A program made the position numbers and the translations under genes. A stretch of 64,000 nt of DNA from Bradyrhizobium sp. CSS354. GTDB lineage: Bacteria > Pseudomonadota > Alphaproteobacteria > Rhizobiales > Xanthobacteraceae. The stretch spans positions 62,001 through 126,000 of the forward strand of contig NZ_JAACFU010000001.1 in the NCBI RefSeq assembly GCF_029051725.1, in the 5' to 3' direction. The notes beneath the pieces are model-generated. The model was not told the DNA's origin and did no database searches. It worked only from the letters and a program-made list of their open reading frames with translations. This document shows, one piece after another, positions 62,529 through 64,000 of the stretch. Position 1 is the stretch's first letter. The number at the start of each line of letters is the position of its first letter.

Positions 62529-64000
62529 TCAGGCTCCCAACAGCTCCCGCAGCCGCCGCTTCAGCACCTTGCCATTGGCATTGCGCGGCAGCGGCTCCGC
62601 GGTGATCACCATCGTTTCCGGGACCTTGTAGTCGGACAACCGCTCCGCGCACCAGGCGCGCAAGGCCTCGCTGTCCACCGGCGCGCGCGTCACCACCACG
62701 GCGTGGACGCGCTCGCCCAGCACCGGGCACGCCTTGGCGACGATCGCGCTCTCGACCACGGCGGGATGGCCGGCCAGCACGGATTCGACCTCGGCCGAAT
62801 AGATCTTCAGGCCACCGCGATTGATCATGTCCTTCTGCCGGTCGAACACCCGGACATATCCTTCCGTGTCGACCGAGCCGAGATCGCCGGAATGCCAGAA
62901 CCCGCTGGTGAAGCTTTCGGCCGTTGCTTTTGGATTATTCCAATAGCCCTTGATCACGGAGGCACTCTGGATCCAGAGCTCACCGATTTCGCCAGGCGGC
63001 AGCTCACGCCCGTCCGCCCCCATTGCCAGGATGCGCGCACCCGGACACGGCAGGCCGACGCTGTCGATATGGCTCGCCGTCAACTCGCCCGGCATGATCG
63101 TGGACGGCGACGTGGTCTCGGTCGCGCCGTAGCAGTTCGCAAGCTGGAGGCCGGGAATGATCGCCTTGAGCTTCTCGATGGTGGCGACCGGCATTGGGGC
63201 ACCGCCAAAGCCTCCGATACGCCAGCTCGACAGATCGTAGCTCTCGAAATCGGGCTGGAGCAGGCAGAGATTGTACATCGCCGGCACCATCACCGTATAG
63301 GTGACGCGCTCGCGCGCGGCGAGCTTGAGATATTCGCCGGCCTTGAACTCCGGCATGATGATCAGCGCGCCGCCGCAGCAGATCATCGTCGTGATGTTGG
63401 CGACGACGCCCGTGACGTGGCCGAGCGGCACTGCCGCGATCGAAAGGTCGGCTTGCGTCAATTGCAGGCAGGACACGAAGATCATCGAGGAATGGACGAT
63501 GTTGCAATGGGCCAGCATCGCGCCTTTCGGCTTGCCGGTCGTCCCCGAGGTGTAGAGGATCATCGCGGTGTCCTCCTCGCTCGTCTCGACCGGCGCCGCG
63601 GCCGGCGCGTTGTCGACGAGCACAGCGAAATGCGACAGAGCCGGATCGTAATCGACGGCGATGCGATGGACCATTTCGGGCACATCCCGTGCATCCGGCA
63701 GCCGCTCCGCAAGTGCCGCCTCGTGGATCAGGATTTTGGCACCGCAGTCGGCGAGCACATAGGCGATTTCCGGCTTCTGCTGCCGCGTGCTGAGCAGCAC
63801 CGTGACAAGCCCCTCATGCGCGGCAGCGAACAGCAGCAGCGGAAATTCGACGCGGTTGCCGAGCAGGATCGCGACACGATCGCCCCGCTGCAATCCGAGC
63901 TTGCGAAATCCCGCCGCGATCCGCGCAGCCTGCTCCGCGGCCTGCCGCCAGCTCAGCCGGACATCGCCCGAGATCAGCGCTTCGCCGTCGGGATTGCGCG
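62529..64000 (-). CDS. Acyl-CoA synthetase (AMP-forming), 5' end outside window
   Basis: About 490 codons are visible and the frame is open to base 64000, so the N-terminus lies beyond the window. The AMP-binding motif YTSGTTGKPKGAMLAH, ANCYGATETTSPSTI, the hinge SGDLGSVDTEGYVRVFDRQKD and the C-terminal lysine region PLPRNANGKVLKRRLRELLG are all present. The enzyme activates a carboxylic acid (fatty or aromatic) to its CoA thioester. The substrate is unknown. The first visible residues (ALISGDVRLSWRQAAEQAAR) are typical. Confidence 0.93.
   Translation of the reverse strand, partial: RNPDGEALISGDVRLSWRQAAEQAARIAAGFRKLGLQRGDRVAILLGNRVEFPLLLFAAAHEGLVTVLLSTRQQKPEIAYVLADCGAKILIHEAALAERLPDARDVPEMVHRIAVDYDPALSHFAVLVDNAPAAAPVETSEEDTAMILYTSGTTGKPKGAMLAHCNIVHSSMIFVSCLQLTQADLSIAAVPLGHVTGVVANITTMICCGGALIIMPEFKAGEYLKLAARERVTYTVMVPAMYNLCLLQPDFESYDLSSWRIGGFGGAPMPVATIEKLKAIIPGLQLANCYGATETTSPSTIMPGELTASHIDSVGLPCPGARILAMGADGRELPPGEIGELWIQSASVIKGYWNNPKATAESFTSGFWHSGDLGSVDTEGYVRVFDRQKDMINRGGLKIYSAEVESVLAGHPAVVESAIVAKACPVLGERVHAVVVTRAPVDSEALRAWCAERLSDYKVPETMVITAEPLPRNANGKVLKRRLRELLGA

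Overview
The window is a 64 kb stretch of high-GC alphaproteobacterial chromosome, most likely Bradyrhizobium or a close Nitrobacteraceae relative. That assignment rests on base composition, protein style, gene order (fabD-fabG-acpP-fabF-mltG-yicC-gmk; rpsF-rpsR-DUF2232-rplI ... dnaB-alr-radA-cvpA-purF) and intergenic repeats of a kind I associate with that genus. No rRNA, tRNA, CRISPR array, transposase, integrase or phage gene was recognised. Genes are dense and short on both strands, and most long alternative reading frames are antisense shadows of GC-rich genes.

Layout. 1-1138: C-terminal part of an ABC-F ATPase. 1297-2274: a Bug-type solute-binding protein. 2428-8877 (minus): a type I secretion operon, with a 948-residue RTX protein followed by its ABC exporter and HlyD adaptor. 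9317-11933 (minus): a small BamE-like lipoprotein, then holC and pepA. 12274-19895 (plus): the envelope cluster lptF-lptG-lptD-surA-like-pdxA-rsmA, followed by a zinc alcohol dehydrogenase. 21131-24551: a lone Flp pilin, small conserved ORFs and three CRP/FNR-type regulators. 24595-26431: a small iron-permease-family protein, a cupin, and 0.8 kb of decayed or repetitive DNA.

26432-34349: a membrane protein of unknown function, then (minus) gmk, yicC, mltG, fabF, acpP, fabG and fabD, linking fatty-acid synthesis to peptidoglycan processing and nucleotide synthesis. 34549-36283: a TetR regulator and membrane fatty-acid desaturase operon behind a perfect palindrome. 36642-39178: ribosomal proteins S6, S18 and L9 with a DUF2232 membrane protein. 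39217-43397: an insertion between rplI and dnaB holding a second TetR operon (with a thioesterase), a mono-haem cytochrome-like protein with a long disordered tail, a cyclopropane-fatty-acid-synthase-type methyltransferase, and two very small ORFs, one behind a near-ideal CRP-type palindrome.

43687-55713: dnaB, alr, xth, an SGNH-hydrolase-like protein, a frameshifted GFA-family gene, an L,D-transpeptidase, a TauE-type permease, radA, cvpA, purF and an SDR. 55791-64000: a secreted NHL-repeat protein, a branched-chain amino-acid-type binding protein, an MFS exporter, der, a small lipoprotein, a YfgM-like TPR protein and a truncated acyl-CoA synthetase.

A lipid and envelope theme recurs: LPS export, fatty-acid synthesis, desaturase, thioesterase, CFA-type enzyme and acyl-CoA ligase. 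Two of these loci have TetR repressors with clear operator palindromes. I found no strong candidate for a wholly new system. The best leads are the regulatory palindromes, the 39-residue ORF with a CRP-like site, the modular RTX protein with its clustered upstream motif, the RG-rich tail on S6, and the lipoprotein in the slot that bamB occupies in E. coli.
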